From positions 1 through 34,209 of the forward strand of contig CAJYBK010000005.1 in the NCBI GenBank assembly GCA_913064955.1: a stretch of 34,209 bases of DNA, given 5' to 3'. Both the position numbers and the translations under genes were made by a program. The stretch comes from an uncultured Flavobacteriales bacterium (GTDB lineage Bacteria; Bacteroidota; Bacteroidia; Flavobacteriales_D; Parvicellaceae). Below, piece by piece: positions 17,347-25,665 of this stretch (the stretch's first letter is position 1; the number at the start of each line of letters is the position of its first letter). The notes beneath the pieces were generated by a model. That model ran no database searches, was not told where the DNA came from, and saw nothing but the letters and a program-made list of their open reading frames with translations.

Positions 17347-19425
17347 ATGTTCAGAAACTATTTTTTCATAGGGGTCTTGTTGCTAATCGCATCAAATTAC
17401 TTTTCACAAAGCAATAAAGCCACCCTATACATAAACTTTGAAGACGTAAATGCCTTTGCTCAACTGGATAACCCGAGGAATTATGATGGTAAGAATACTT
17501 TACACCTAGATAATGTTGTTAATCAGGATTATTTGCAACAAGCATTGGTTAGCCTTTCTAAAATCGAAAGTGTAGAAAACATTATCATCACAGATTATCA
17601 AGGTAAAAAAATACCACAAAGTTTGACCAACTGTCGCTATCTGCGTAAAATTACTTTCGTAAAATGCAAGGAGATTAATGCTAAGCATACCATTAAGTTG
17701 CTCGGTGAGTTACCTGCGCTGGAAAGCATCAATTTTGGCAACTGTAAAATAGAGGCCATCCCCGTGGAGATTAAAAACTGTACACAACTGAAAAGTATTA
17801 ATATATCATTGAATAATATATTGGACCTTAAAACAAGTATAGAATCATTAGCTCAATGTCCTAATTTAGAGTCTGTCGCACTTCCAGTTAATCAGATTTC
17901 AGAATTGCCTGAAAACATTGGAAAACTAACACACCTTAAAGAACTTAATTTAGCCAATAACAATTTGACAGATTTACCAATGGGGTTAAAAAGTTTGGAT
18001 AGTTTGGAGTCTATTGCAGTTCAAAAGAACATTATCATAGGCCCAGTAAAAGCTTACCAGAAGTTGAATACGCTTAACATTAAGTATCTTTCAATAGATG
18101 CAGTATCTGATGAGGAGTTAGAAGAGTTGAAAAAGCTTTTTCCTAATGCAAAAATCAAACAAGCCGAGAAGCCAAATTTGGACTTATTAGAAATGCATAC
18201 ACAAATTAAGGACTCTATTAACAATGAGATAAAGGCAGAAAGAACTAAAGAAGCGGATGATTCTGAGTACGTGATTAAAAAAAGGTCTTCCACAGAACTA
18301 AAAGTTTTGTCTTTGGCCTATTTGCACTACGCTAAAGTGTTTGACCCGCTACTTAATAAGAATGATTTCAGAGACACTTTACTCTTTGACGAACGTTTTA
18401 CGGACACGAACTATTATAACGTTTATAGGCGCCAAAAAGGACTGAGTTATGATTACTTTGAATTGAAGTTTGCAAGGACAAATGAGAAAAAGCAAATAGG
18501 CGTTAAATTTAAAATCACGGAGTATTTCTATAGCAACTTTGAAGAGTATTTTGCTTTTAATGAAATGATTTGGGTTGTTGTAGACAACCAGCAATCTGTT
18601 GGGGAATTTAAAAATGAATGGGTAAAGAATAAAAAGTATTTGGATTATAGAATTGATTATCAATCTGGTCAAAAGAACTTCCTTTTGACCTTCAAAACCC
18701 CTAACGGTTTTAAGGAATTAGTAGTAGTTCCGCGTTTCGAGACAAAAACACAAGCCATTTCGACTGTTCAGAAATCATATGAAGTTAGATACATTAAGTA
18801 TTTAGAAGGATTAAATAAACGTAGAAAAACCTTTAATAAAACTCAATATGACAAAACAGTAGAATATAGATTAAGCGTTAACAGGCTAAATAATACCACG
18901 TGGGAGGACTTCGGCAAACAGTACTTTTCTAGTGAAGAGAACAAACTATCACAAAAACAATGGCTGGAGTACTATGATGAGGTGATTAGCAAAGAAAAGC
19001 GAGCTTTGTTAAACAGCGAATTAAATACAGAGTATTTCTGTCGCCTATTGGCTTTGAACGGTGTTAACGAGCGAACATCTTTGCAAGAGACTAAAAGTGT
19101 TTATGGAGACTTGCCGAATAAGTTGGTTTTTGTGAATGGAAAGCATGAGCCTGTTGCTGTTAAAAACCTTTATGTGTTAAATCGAAAAGATAAATCGTAT
19201 AAAAAGTATGTTGGTTCTAACGGGCCTATGGAGTTTTTTGTTTTTTATAATTCTGGAGATCCTTTAAGTTTTGTCGTTGAATTTCGAAATGGAGATTTTG
19301 GAATCATTGAGTATTGGAATGCAGCTACTGTAACGTCTTCAGACGCGTTGAAACTAAGTCTTACTTTGATGTCTAAAGATTATACCGATCAGTATGATAT
19401 TATGAAACTTTTAAAACTATTGTAA
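17347..19425 (+). CDS. secreted leucine-rich-repeat protein
   Basis: Signal peptide (FIGVLLLIASNYFSQ); LRRs (LESVALPVNQISELPENIGKLTHLKELNLANNNLTDLPMGLKSLDSLE); unassigned C-terminal ~400 aa. Confidence 0.75.
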   Translation: MFRNYFFIGVLLLIASNYFSQSNKATLYINFEDVNAFAQLDNPRNYDGKNTLHLDNVVNQDYLQQALVSLSKIESVENIIITDYQGKKIPQSLTNCRYLRKITFVKCKEINAKHTIKLLGELPALESINFGNCKIEAIPVEIKNCTQLKSINISLNNILDLKTSIESLAQCPNLESVALPVNQISELPENIGKLTHLKELNLANNNLTDLPMGLKSLDSLESIAVQKNIIIGPVKAYQKLNTLNIKYLSIDAVSDEELEELKKLFPNAKIKQAEKPNLDLLEMHTQIKDSINNEIKAERTKEADDSEYVIKKRSSTELKVLSLAYLHYAKVFDPLLNKNDFRDTLLFDERFTDTNYYNVYRRQKGLSYDYFELKFARTNEKKQIGVKFKITEYFYSNFEEYFAFNEMIWVVVDNQQSVGEFKNEWVKNKKYLDYRIDYQSGQKNFLLTFKTPNGFKELVVVPRFETKTQAISTVQKSYEVRYIKYLEGLNKRRKTFNKTQYDKTVEYRLSVNRLNNTTWEDFGKQYFSSEENKLSQKQWLEYYDEVISKEKRALLNSELNTEYFCRLLALNGVNERTSLQETKSVYGDLPNKLVFVNGKHEPVAVKNLYVLNRKDKSYKKYVGSNGPMEFFVFYNSGDPLSFVVEFRNGDFGIIEYWNAATVTSSDALKLSLTLMSKDYTDQYDIMKLLKLL

Positions 19426-19467
19426 CCTTTTTAATGAGATGTATTATTCTGGTATAATTAAATAAAT

Positions 19468-20040
19468 TTGAAACAAACAAATTCAATATATCATCATAAT
19501 GCCAGTGCTTTGGAAGAAGAAAGGCAATGGATAGAAAAAGCTAAAGTTAATCCTTCAGATTTTGGCGTATTGTATAAAAAATACTACCTACAGATTTTTA
19601 GATTTGTGCTCAAGAGGGTTGGAGACGAAAATATCTCAGCAGAAATTGTAAGTGACATTTTTGTTAAAGCGCTACAAAACATTTCTAAGTACGAACACAA
19701 AGGGTTTCCATTTTCTGCTTGGTTATTTCAAATAGCTAGGAATGAAGTTAATCTTTCATACCGCAAGGAGAAATACAATAAGACCGTTACTGTGGAAACG
19801 CCAGAATTAAATGAAGTGCTAGAGGAGGTGGACGAAACGCAACATGAAGAAAACATTCAATTGCTTTTGGGCGGGCTAAAGGAGTTAAAACCTGATGAAC
19901 TGGAAATATTAGAAATGCGATATTTTGAAAAAAGACCATTTAAGGAGGTAAGTGCGATTCTGGAAATTACAGAAAGTACCGCCAAAGTTAGAATGCACAG
20001 GGTTATGCAGAAATTGAAAGATATTATTACAAGAAAATGA
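19468..20040 (+). CDS. RNA polymerase sigma-70 family (ECF-like) factor
   Basis: Sigma region 2 (YLQIFRFVLKRVGDENISAEIVSDIFVKALQNISKY...FSAWLFQIARNEVNLSYR) and region 4 (LKPDELEILEMRYFEKRPFKEVSAILEITESTAKVRMHRVMQKLK). No usable ATG; TTG at 19468 or 19510 is the likely start. Confidence 0.88.
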   Translation: MKQTNSIYHHNASALEEERQWIEKAKVNPSDFGVLYKKYYLQIFRFVLKRVGDENISAEIVSDIFVKALQNISKYEHKGFPFSAWLFQIARNEVNLSYRKEKYNKTVTVETPELNEVLEEVDETQHEENIQLLLGGLKELKPDELEILEMRYFEKRPFKEVSAILEITESTAKVRMHRVMQKLKDIITRK

Positions 20041-20756
20041 AAGAATTAAACATAAATAGGGACGTGCCACAACCATCTGATGATGATTTGTTAAAGCATC
20101 AAAACTTTGAAGAGGTGCTTAAAAAAGCTTCTCATACTACAACTGTAGAAACCGGTAACCTAGTCAGTAAAAAATGGTGGTATTTTGGAGTTGGTTTGTT
20201 TGTTGTTGCGGGGGTATTTGTTTCTACAATTATTGCAACTACATTTAGTACAAAAAATTACAAAAAAAACTATACTACTGTTAATCAAGATATTGTGGAG
20301 GTAAATAAATTGCAAGAAGTAGACTTGTCTATATTAAACAATATTTTGACTATTGAAAATAATACAGAAATTCAAAAAGAATCGGATAAAAATGAATTCG
20401 AACAGGAAGAAATAGAAGGTACAGTTCCAATCAAAAAAGTAGTACAGATTTACTATCCGAAAGAAGCCTCTACTTTAACCTTCAAACTCGAAGAGTCATT
20501 TGGGTTAAAGAGTCAGTATCAAAAGTTTGAGGAATTTTCCATCTATTCGAACCTTTCTTTTCAACCTATTGGTGATTATCAAAGCGGCTGGTTAAAAGCT
20601 AGTTGGTCTGAAGTTCAATTGGTCAAGAAAAGCGACAACTATTTTTTAATGTTATCAAAAAATGGTATTACTATTCCTTGTCAAGTTGTTCCTGTATTTG
20701 AATCAGAAGATTATGTGAATGCATTAGATATTTACGCTGCTAACGCAGGTAAATGA
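20037..20756 (+). CDS. single-pass membrane protein, putative non-canonical anti-sigma factor
   Basis: 4-nt ATGA overlap with the sigma factor stop; one TM (WWYFGVGLFVVAGVFVSTIIATTF) after a ~45 aa N-terminal tail. No Zn-binding anti-sigma motif seen. Confidence 0.55.
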   Translation: MKELNINRDVPQPSDDDLLKHQNFEEVLKKASHTTTVETGNLVSKKWWYFGVGLFVVAGVFVSTIIATTFSTKNYKKNYTTVNQDIVEVNKLQEVDLSILNNILTIENNTEIQKESDKNEFEQEEIEGTVPIKKVVQIYYPKEASTLTFKLEESFGLKSQYQKFEEFSIYSNLSFQPIGDYQSGWLKASWSEVQLVKKSDNYFLMLSKNGITIPCQVVPVFESEDYVNALDIYAANAGK

Positions 20757-20757
20757 T

Positions 20758-21498
20758 TTAGAACGTATTAATACGATCCAGGAAGCTAGTCATTTTTCTT
20801 CTTGCTACAGGAACCATTTTACCATTTTGAAGGACAGCCATATTACCCTCTTTTCTTGAAAATTCCTTCAAGTGATGTTCTACATTTACAATATATGATT
20901 TATGCGTACGGTAGAAAACATTTGCGTTCAGGTTGTCCTCATATACCTTAATGTTTTTGCTGCTCAAATGCCTTGTTCCATTGGCAAGATAAATCATTGT
21001 GTAGTTGTCACTTGCTTCTAAATGAGTTATTTCATCGTTTTTAAGGATAATGAATCCATCTCTAGTTGGGACGCTTATTCTGTCATTACTTTTATCCGCT
21101 TCTTTTTTGGCATCTAAAGCATCAGTGTCTTCGATGGTGTGGATTCTTAAAAGTTTCTCTACAGCAGTTTGTAGGTCATCAATGCTAATTGGTTTTTCTA
21201 AATAATCTATTGCATCAGCCTTAAATGCTTTCAATGCATATTCGTTATATGCAGTAGTGAAAATCACAGAGAAATCACGGTTTTCGTAATGCTTTAACAA
21301 TTCAAACCCATCTTCATTTGGCATAGCGATATCTAGAAATACCACTTCAGGATCTTCCTTGTCGATTAATGTTCTTGCTTCCGCTACTGAAGCGGCCAAA
21401 CCAACAACTTTCAGTTCTGGGCAAAACTCATCTACTAATATTTTTAAGTTCTCTCTTGCGTTGCTTTCATCGTCTACTATAATTGTTTTGAGTGCCAT
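20758..21498 (-). CDS. LytTR-type response regulator (REC + LytTR)
   Basis: REC domain (TIIVDDESNARENLKILVDE...PEVVFLDIAMPNEDGFELL...VIFTTAYNEYALKAFKADAIDYLEKPI) plus LytTR domain (ITHLEASDNYTMIYLANGTRHLSSKNIKVYEDNL...FYRTHKSYIVNVEHHLKEFSRKEGNMAVLQNGKMVPVARRK). Confidence 0.95.
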   Translation of the reverse strand: MALKTIIVDDESNARENLKILVDEFCPELKVVGLAASVAEARTLIDKEDPEVVFLDIAMPNEDGFELLKHYENRDFSVIFTTAYNEYALKAFKADAIDYLEKPISIDDLQTAVEKLLRIHTIEDTDALDAKKEADKSNDRISVPTRDGFIILKNDEITHLEASDNYTMIYLANGTRHLSSKNIKVYEDNLNANVFYRTHKSYIVNVEHHLKEFSRKEGNMAVLQNGKMVPVARRKMTSFLDRINTF

Positions 21499-21523
21499 AA
21501 TTCGTTGTTTTAAAAGGTTTAAT

Positions 21524-21531
21524 CAAAACTA
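21524..21531 (-). promoter_or_regulatory. putative -7 box TAGTTTTG for the LytTR gene
   Basis: Exact TAnnTTTG on the minus strand, 25 nt before the ATG, with the 21-bp repeats starting 26 nt further upstream. Confidence 0.5.
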
Positions 21532-21557
21532 TGTTAAATTTTAATAAAACGACAGGT

Positions 21558-21615
21558 CATTGAGTGGTTGGTATAAATCATTGAGTAGTTGGTAGGAACT
21601 ATTGAGTAGTTGGTT
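21558..21615. repeat. three direct repeats (CATTGAGTGGTTGGTA / CATTGAGTAGTTGGTA / TATTGAGTAGTTGGTT), period 21 bp
   Basis: Copies begin at 21558, 21579 and 21600 in the intergenic region between the divergent LytTR and CvpA-like genes. Confidence 0.9.
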
Positions 21616-21692
21616 TTAGAAATAAAGGTCAAAACCACAAATTGATGTGGAAATCATTCCTTTGGAGACTCTTTTTTGGAGTAGAAACACGG

Positions 21693-21700
21693 TATTTTTG
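21693..21700 (+). promoter_or_regulatory. putative -7 box TATTTTTG, 5 nt before the CvpA-like ATG
   Basis: Exact TAnnTTTG match; ATG at 21706. Confidence 0.5.
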
Positions 21701-21705
21701 TTTTA

Positions 21706-22230
21706 ATGAATTACATTGACATAGTCATATTAATACCATTACTATGGGCTGGATATCGCGGGTTTACTAAAGGTGTTATTATCGAGGTGGCAAGCATCGT
21801 GGCTTTTGTTCTAGGCGTATGGGGAGGCATTCACTTTTCTGATTTAATAGGTGATTTTGTAAAAGAGAATATCAGCGACCAATACGAGCCAGTGATTTCT
21901 TTCACAATTATTTTTATAGCCATTGTGGTTGGTGTTTTTGTGATTGGAAAAACGCTTGAAAAGGTGGTCAACTTGGCCCAATTAAAAATAGCAAATAAAG
22001 TAGCAGGTGCGATTTTTGGAGTAGGTAAAATCGTTCTTATTTGGAGTTTTCTAATAATCATAATTAATCAATACGACAGTAAGTTCCATTTTATCCCTGA
22101 TGAAACAAAGGACAGTTCATTGCTATACAAACCGTTGATTGACCTTTCTAAAGCAATAGTTCCAGCTGTTGAAGATAGTGACACATTTAAAGAGAATGCT
22201 GGTGGATTTAACTTGTTTGGCAAGAACTAG
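21706..22230 (+). CDS. CvpA family membrane protein
   Basis: MNYIDIVILIPLLWAGYRGFTKGVIIEVASIVAFVLGVWGGIHFSDLI: CvpA N-terminal signature, multi-TM. Confidence 0.9.
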   Translation: MNYIDIVILIPLLWAGYRGFTKGVIIEVASIVAFVLGVWGGIHFSDLIGDFVKENISDQYEPVISFTIIFIAIVVGVFVIGKTLEKVVNLAQLKIANKVAGAIFGVGKIVLIWSFLIIIINQYDSKFHFIPDETKDSSLLYKPLIDLSKAIVPAVEDSDTFKENAGGFNLFGKN

Positions 22231-22307
22231 TCAATTTAACCGGGATTTGAGGTTTTTAGAATCTCAACTATTTGTTTTTTAACTTCAATTTTCTGATTTC
22301 AGAACAT

Positions 22308-22315
22308 TATCTTTG
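22308..22315 (+). promoter_or_regulatory. putative -7 box TATCTTTG, 4 nt before the holB-like ATG
   Basis: Exact TAnnTTTG; gap tatc then ATG at 22320. Confidence 0.55.
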
Positions 22316-22319
22316 TATC

Positions 22320-23450
22320 ATGCTTTTTAAGGACATCATCGGTAGACAGGATCTCAAGGACCATTTGATGCATACTATTCAAAAGAAAAGAATAAGTCAT
22401 GCTCAGTTATTTTTGGGAAACGAAGGGTCAGGAAACTTGCCTCTGGCGTTGGCTTATGCAAGATATGTGCTTTGTGAAAACAAGTCAGAAACGGATTCTT
22501 GTGGCTCTTGTAGAAACTGTACTAGAATGGATAAATTGGAGCATCCAGATGTTCATTTTTCTTTTCCAGTGCAAGCAAAAGGCTCGGAAATCTACTTAAG
22601 CGATCACATGATATCTCAGTGGCGAGCAATCAATTTGGAGAACCCTTATTTTGGACTTAATGATTGGTATGAAGCGGGAGAGGGAAGCAATAAGCAAGGA
22701 AACATTGCCGTTAAAGAAGCAGATAGTATATCTCATAAGTTGGCATTGAAGTCTTTTGAAGGAGATTACAAAATCTTAATTATGTGGTTGCCAGAAATGA
22801 TGAAGGCACCTGCATCGAATAAGCTATTAAAGATCATAGAAGAGCCACCACCTAAGACTTTATTTTTGTTAGTGTCTGAAAGTGCAGACAATATCATTTC
22901 TACAATTTTATCACGAACACAGATTGTGAAGGTATTGCCACCTAAGGAATCAGAGGTTTCAGAATATTTGATTCAGAAATACCAATTGGACAAGACCGAA
23001 GCCGATAACCTGGCACATCTTTCTGAAAGGAATGTGGCTGAAGCAATTCACTTGATGAGAAACTTAGGCTCTTCAAAATTTAACATAGACAACTTCATTT
23101 TATGGATGAGATTGTGTTATAAAAGAGATGTTCCTGCAACGATTGATTGGGTGGATCAGATAACTGGTCGCGGACACACACGGGAAGAACATAAGTCCTT
23201 TTTAAAGTTTTGCTTACAGATGTTTCGAAATAGTATTGTTGGTCATTATACCAATGGAGATACTGTGGTACTTACGGGAGAACAGGAGAAGTTTCTGAAG
23301 AAGTTTGCTCCCTTTATTAATCATAATAATATTGTGCTTTTATCTCAGTCTATTGATGAGGCACATTATCACATAGAAAGGAATGCGAATCCTAAAATTT
23401 TATTTATGGATTTGTCGTTGAAAATATTCTTGCAATTGAAGAAAGCGTAG
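22320..23450 (+). CDS. holB: DNA polymerase III subunit delta' (clamp-loader ATPase-like)
   Basis: MLFKDIIGRQDLKDHLMHTIQKKRISHAQLFLGNEGSGNLPLALAYARYVLCEN...CGSCRNC...HPDVHFSFP...KIIEEPPPKTLFLLVSESADNIISTILSRTQIVKV. Start moved from 22272 to ATG 22320. Confidence 0.9.
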   Translation: MLFKDIIGRQDLKDHLMHTIQKKRISHAQLFLGNEGSGNLPLALAYARYVLCENKSETDSCGSCRNCTRMDKLEHPDVHFSFPVQAKGSEIYLSDHMISQWRAINLENPYFGLNDWYEAGEGSNKQGNIAVKEADSISHKLALKSFEGDYKILIMWLPEMMKAPASNKLLKIIEEPPPKTLFLLVSESADNIISTILSRTQIVKVLPPKESEVSEYLIQKYQLDKTEADNLAHLSERNVAEAIHLMRNLGSSKFNIDNFILWMRLCYKRDVPATIDWVDQITGRGHTREEHKSFLKFCLQMFRNSIVGHYTNGDTVVLTGEQEKFLKKFAPFINHNNIVLLSQSIDEAHYHIERNANPKILFMDLSLKIFLQLKKA

Positions 23451-23458
23451 GCAATGCT

Positions 23459-23992
23459 TTAATCCTCTTTATAATATCTTCGAAAGTTAATCAGAACAAA
23501 GACGTAAATTACTGTAGTAATTATGCCCATCATTTTGAGGAAAAGGTAAAGTCTTTCCACAGGAAATGTTTCGTCATCTGGTCTAGCAGAGTAGGATCCA
23601 AAAATAATAACAGAGAAAAAAATAAGAGTCAGGATGTATGCTCGAATTATTTTCCATACATCCGTGCTGTAAGTTTCTTTTTTAATGGACTTAAGGTAAG
23701 CATCCCTTTTCAATTTGAGTTTTCTGGCTGCTTCAAACTTGGCTTTCTTCTTTTCTTTCTCTAGCCATTCTTTGCTTACTTTTGGTTTTCTACGAAACGA
23801 AGTTGTGTAGGAAGGCTTTCTTATTTTTAATAAAATTTCGTATGCCTCATTTATTTTTATAAACTCCTTTATTGCTGAATCAGACGAGTTGATATCTGGG
23901 TGAATTTCCTTGCTTAATTTATAGTAAGCTTTTTTTATTTCACTTGTTGAAGCACCATACCTTAATCCCAAAATTGCATAATACTTATGCAT
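23459..23992 (-). CDS. J-domain (DnaJ-like) membrane protein
   Basis: J domain with HPD motif (YYAILGLRYGASTSEIKKAYYKLSKEIHPDINSSDSAIKEFIKINEAYEIL); two hydrophobic C-terminal segments. Confidence 0.88.
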   Translation of the reverse strand: MHKYYAILGLRYGASTSEIKKAYYKLSKEIHPDINSSDSAIKEFIKINEAYEILLKIRKPSYTTSFRRKPKVSKEWLEKEKKKAKFEAARKLKLKRDAYLKSIKKETYSTDVWKIIRAYILTLIFFSVIIFGSYSARPDDETFPVERLYLFLKMMGIITTVIYVFVLINFRRYYKED

Positions 23993-23995
23993 ATG

Positions 23996-24964
23996 TTACA
24001 TGGATTGTGTTGGTCTAGCTGAAATAGTAATCACTTGATCAAATTCTTCCGGACTTAAGTCATTAAAGAAAAAGTTGACAGGATTTACATGATTTCCCTT
24101 GTAAAACACCTCGTAGTGTAAATGCGGACCAACTGACGCCCCTGTGTTCCCGACAAGCGCAATGATGTCACCTCTTTTTACTTTTTCTCCTGGCTTACAT
24201 TTAAATTGAGAAACGTGAGCATACCTTGTTTTGTAACCAAACCCATGATTAAGAATAACTATTTGACCATAGCCGCTCATAACTTCTGTTTTTTCAACAG
24301 TAGCATCACCGGTAGCAAAAATTGGAGTTCCAATATCTGCAGTAAAATCGATACCAGTATGCATTTTCATAATCTTATAAATAGGGTGCATCCTGTATCC
24401 ATATCCAGAAGCAATTCTTGTTAACTCCACATTTGATATTGGCTGAATAGATGGTATAGATTGAAGAAGTTTTTCCTTGTTCTTGGCCATTGAAACAACT
24501 GAGTCATAACTGATGGACTGAGCAGTAATTCTTTTTTCCAGGATAGCCAGTTTTTTGGAAATCTCAACTACAAGTTCTCCGTGGGCCATGTCCATCATCG
24601 CAGCATATTTTTTTTGATTGCCACCTGTTCCTAATTCTCTTTTATAGCCTGGAAACGGATCTGCTCCAAAAATTGTTCTGTAAATATTATCATCACGGTA
24701 TTGCATTTCATCAAGAACAATGGCTGAGTTGTCCAGTCTAGCAATAAATTCCTTGAGTTTTGCTTCTGTTTGCTCATTATTTAACTGAGCTTCTTTTTTA
24801 CCCCTTTCCTTAATGAAGTTATAAGAAAAGAACAAGAGTAAAACGGACACTACAGTAGCAGACATAAAATGATAGGACAACTTTTTGAGATGATCTCTCC
24901 AAGTTAATTCCACTTCATCATAACTAAGTGTCTTTGGGTTATATTTATACTTTGTTTTACTCAC
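23996..24964 (-). CDS. M23 family metallopeptidase, membrane-anchored
   Basis: TM near the N-terminus; M23 core RMHPIYKIMKMHTGIDFTADIGTPIFATGDATVEKTEVMSGYGQIVILNHGFGYKTRYAHVSQF...GNTGASVGPHLHYEVF. GTG start. Confidence 0.93.
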   Translation of the reverse strand: MSKTKYKYNPKTLSYDEVELTWRDHLKKLSYHFMSATVVSVLLLFFSYNFIKERGKKEAQLNNEQTEAKLKEFIARLDNSAIVLDEMQYRDDNIYRTIFGADPFPGYKRELGTGGNQKKYAAMMDMAHGELVVEISKKLAILEKRITAQSISYDSVVSMAKNKEKLLQSIPSIQPISNVELTRIASGYGYRMHPIYKIMKMHTGIDFTADIGTPIFATGDATVEKTEVMSGYGQIVILNHGFGYKTRYAHVSQFKCKPGEKVKRGDIIALVGNTGASVGPHLHYEVFYKGNHVNPVNFFFNDLSPEEFDQVITISARPTQSM

Positions 24965-24983
24965 TTCTTTATTTGAAGGATGG

Positions 24984-24991
24984 CTAAAGTA
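24984..24991 (-). promoter_or_regulatory. putative -7 box TACTTTAG for the M23 gene, with TTG at -33 (N20 spacer)
   Basis: Minus strand reads TTG-N20-TACTTTAG, 19 nt before the GTG start. Confidence 0.5.
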
Positions 24992-25048
24992 CTTCTATTT
25001 ACTTAAAAAAGCAATCGCACATAGGTCAATTAACAATATTTTAGAGAG

Positions 25049-25588
25049 TTATCCTTTCTGTGAAATTAATTGTTTAGTCACTTCCCACAGAACAGCGCCA
25101 CCACAAACTGAGACATTTAAAGAGTGTTTTGTTCCAAACTGTGGTATTTCTAAAACGCCATCGCAGATGGCAATTACACTGTCCTGAACACCCTCTACTT
25201 CATTTCCAAACACGACACAAATGCCTTCAGGAGACACTTCCAAATCTTGTAAGGCGGTGGTTTCTAAAGCTTGCTCAATGGCGTAAACTTGATATCCTTT
25301 TGATTTCATTTGCTTGACCACTTCTGTTGTTTCTTCATGATATTCCCACTCTACAGACTCTGTGGCTCCTAAAGCTGTTTTTCGAATATCCTTATGAGGT
25401 GGTTTAGCGGTTATACCACAAAGCACAAGCTTTTCTACATTGAAAGCATCGCATGTTCTAAAAAATGAACCTACGTTATTGAGGCTTCTGATGTTGTCCA
25501 GCACTACAACTACTTTATGTTTAGATTTACTTTTAAACTCTTCTAAAGAGTCACGTTGGAGTTCGTCAAGTTTAAGTTTTCTGTTCAT
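25049..25588 (-). CDS. RNA methyltransferase, SpoU/TrmH family
   Basis: VVVVLDNIRSLNNVGSFFRTCDAFNVEKLVLCGITAKPPHKDIRKTALGATESVEW...VVFGNEVEGVQDSVIAICDGVLEIPQFGTKHSLNVSVCGGAVLWE: SpoU motifs. Start placed at ATG 25588. Confidence 0.93.
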   Translation of the reverse strand: MNRKLKLDELQRDSLEEFKSKSKHKVVVVLDNIRSLNNVGSFFRTCDAFNVEKLVLCGITAKPPHKDIRKTALGATESVEWEYHEETTEVVKQMKSKGYQVYAIEQALETTALQDLEVSPEGICVVFGNEVEGVQDSVIAICDGVLEIPQFGTKHSLNVSVCGGAVLWEVTKQLISQKG

Positions 25589-25606
25589 AACTATTGAAAA
25601 TTGATA

Positions 25607-25614
25607 CAAATCTA
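25607..25614 (-). promoter_or_regulatory. putative -7 box TAGATTTG for the SpoU methyltransferase gene
   Basis: Exact TAnnTTTG on the minus strand, 18 nt before the ATG. Confidence 0.5.
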
Positions 25615-25665
25615 AAAAACCAAATCGAAACGCTATATTTATCTTCGTTGGAAAGAAGAAAAACA

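Noticed and set aside
18379-18672. 97-aa minus-strand hydrophobic ORF inside the LRR gene
   Set aside because: Antisense to the LRR frame; hydrophobicity expected from the reverse complement of Lys/Glu/Asn-rich coding sequence.
21558-21615. Possible small CRISPR array or iteron origin from three short repeats
   Set aside because: Repeats are only ~16 bp with 5-bp gaps, no spacers of CRISPR length, no cas or rep genes; the position upstream of a LytTR gene explains them better.
23430-23460. Possible terminator AAAGC...GCTTT between holB and the dnaJ-like gene
   Set aside because: Stem of about 5 bp and no T tract; too weak to call.
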